This document shows positions 20,665-21,451 of a stretch of DNA of 21,451 nt, piece by piece; position 1 is the stretch's first letter, and each line of letters opens with the position of its first letter. The DNA lies in NCBI GenBank assembly GCA_036897095.1, contig JAYMSP010003029.1, forward strand, positions 1-21,451, read 5' to 3'. Source of the stretch: Plantago elongata (lineage: Eukaryota; Streptophyta; Magnoliopsida; Lamiales; Plantaginaceae). The translations under genes and the position numbers were made by a program. The notes beneath the pieces were generated by a model. That model was given only the letters and a program-made list of their open reading frames with translations. It had not been told where the DNA came from and did not search any database.

Positions 20665-21061
20665 CAAATTAAATATCAACACATTATGTTGCAGAAATTG
20701 CCACTTCTCTTCAGAAGGGTCACAATTTTAAACAATAGTTTCTTTTTTGTTTTCCAGAGTACTAATCCACATTATGCAAAATCATCTCTTATGTGAGAAT
20801 CAAATTCTAGTGTTCACAATTGAACTTGATTGCAGGCCTCTATCATCAGTATAATGAACCAACATTCATCAGTAAACTAATCATTATCAAGTCAGAGAGA
20901 ATAAATACAAAATAATATCATCCAACAAATAAAGCACCTTCAAATAGTTTGAAAGATAATAACAACACATCGGAATGCAATTTCATAGTGAACAAAGTTT
21001 AGTCTTTAAAACTTAAAAAGTGCCTCCTGTTCAGGTCCTAAGAGGAGCTTTTTGCATGCAA
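20665..21061 (-). other. Possible 3' UTR/downstream of the right-edge gene
   Basis: Lies beyond the TAA of the minus-strand exon described next. It is AT-rich with no reading frame. The 3' end is not resolved. Confidence 0.3.
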
Positions 21062-21201
21062 TTATGCATCATACGATGGTCTAATTGTTCTACCATAAGT
21101 TGATTCTTTCCCCTTATGTTGTTGGCTTTCCATGGTGTCTGGAGCAGGTTGAGATGAAAAGCATTGCAATTTTTCTGACTTGTTTTGAAGAAATAGAAGC
21201 T
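21062..21201 (-). CDS. Probable last exon of an unrecognised gene (partial)
   Basis: After an acceptor-like CTTTCTAATACCAG (minus strand) an open frame of 45 codons runs to TAA at 21064-21062: LLFLQNKSEKLQCFSSQ near the start, then PAPDTMESQQHKGKES, ending TYGRTIRPSYDA. The composition (Q, S, K, charged, no low-complexity runs) looks like a real hydrophilic C-terminal tail, and the upstream sequence turns U-rich as an intron should. I do not recognise the family. The rest of the gene would lie beyond the right edge. A decayed gene fragment is the main alternative. Confidence 0.4.
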
Positions 21202-21245
21202 CTGGTATTAGAAAGCGCACGAAGCTCTGGTATTAGAAAGCGTAC
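21196..21245. repeat. 25-bp tandem duplication spanning a splice acceptor
   Basis: GAAGCTCTGGTATTAGAAAG plus CG(C/T)AC occurs twice in direct succession (21196-21220 and 21221-21245) with one mismatch. On the minus strand each copy contains CTTTCTAATACCAG, a pyrimidine tract, branch-point-like CTAAT and AG acceptor, so the putative last exon has two equivalent acceptors 25 bases apart. Confidence 0.85.
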
Positions 21246-21451
21246 GGTGTAACATTCGAGTTAAAATTCATAATGAACATATATATGCAAAGTTATCTAA
21301 AAGTTTAAAAATATGTGTTAAAATTAAAGTTTGACTAAATACGTATTAAAATTTGTAAAATTTGTAAAGTTCAATAATATATAAATTTTAAACCCTTTTT
21401 CTAAATGGGTATGAAAATCTTTGTATGACACGGCTCTGACCATGTATTATA
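21246..21451 (-). other. Probable intron of the right-edge gene
   Basis: AT-rich, U-rich on the minus strand, with no reading frame. Contains TTTAAAAATATGTGTTAAAATTAAAGTTTGAC (21303-21334), related in inverted orientation to 20024-20057. Confidence 0.35.

Overview
The window is nuclear DNA from a flowering plant, almost certainly a eudicot. It is AT-rich, its genes are split by U-rich GT-AG introns, and it carries typical plant repeats: a Cassandra TRIM with 5S rRNA-derived LTRs, Stowaway- and Tourist-like MITEs, a PIF/Harbinger remnant and a tRNA-derived SINE. Nothing here is bacterial or plasmid-like. I cannot name the species.

Layout. 1-817: upstream region and promoter of a cyclin gene, with two E2F-type sites and a TATA box. 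818-2767 (+): a complete five-exon A3-type cyclin (364 aa after splicing); intron 1 holds three tandem copies of a ~134-bp unit. 2768-5490: 3' UTR, then AT-rich intergenic DNA with a degenerate copy of part of the cyclin 3' UTR followed by an 18-A run. 5496-6213: a Cassandra-type TRIM (LTR, primer-binding site, short internal part, polypurine tract, LTR), then a third, internally deleted LTR piece to 6511. 6765-6996: Stowaway-like MITE. 7486-9178: broken PIF/Harbinger element, with the C-terminal end of the transposase and a frameshifted Myb/SANT-like second ORF in the same orientation. 10398-18968 (-): a complete 14-exon LisH/WD40 gene (588 aa) closely matching HOS15, the plant TBL1/TBLR1-type co-repressor; a Stowaway MITE, a 22-unit ATT microsatellite and short duplications lie in its introns, and a 10-codon uORF overlaps its start codon. 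19540-19817: Stowaway-like element with a small tRNA-derived SINE in its right end. 20412-20664: Tourist-like MITE. 21062-21201 (-): probable last exon of an unrecognised gene that continues past the right edge.

The two complete genes converge (cyclin on +, HOS15-like on -) with about 7.6 kb of transposon-rich DNA between them. One is a cell-cycle gene and the other a chromatin co-repressor; nothing suggests a joint pathway. Exon borders were worked out by hand from reading-frame continuity, splice dinucleotides and protein-family knowledge; transcript ends are uncertain. I found no convincing new multi-gene system. The most unusual items are the Cassandra with an extra LTR piece, the SINE inside a MITE, the HOS15-like uORF and the duplicated splice acceptor at the right edge.
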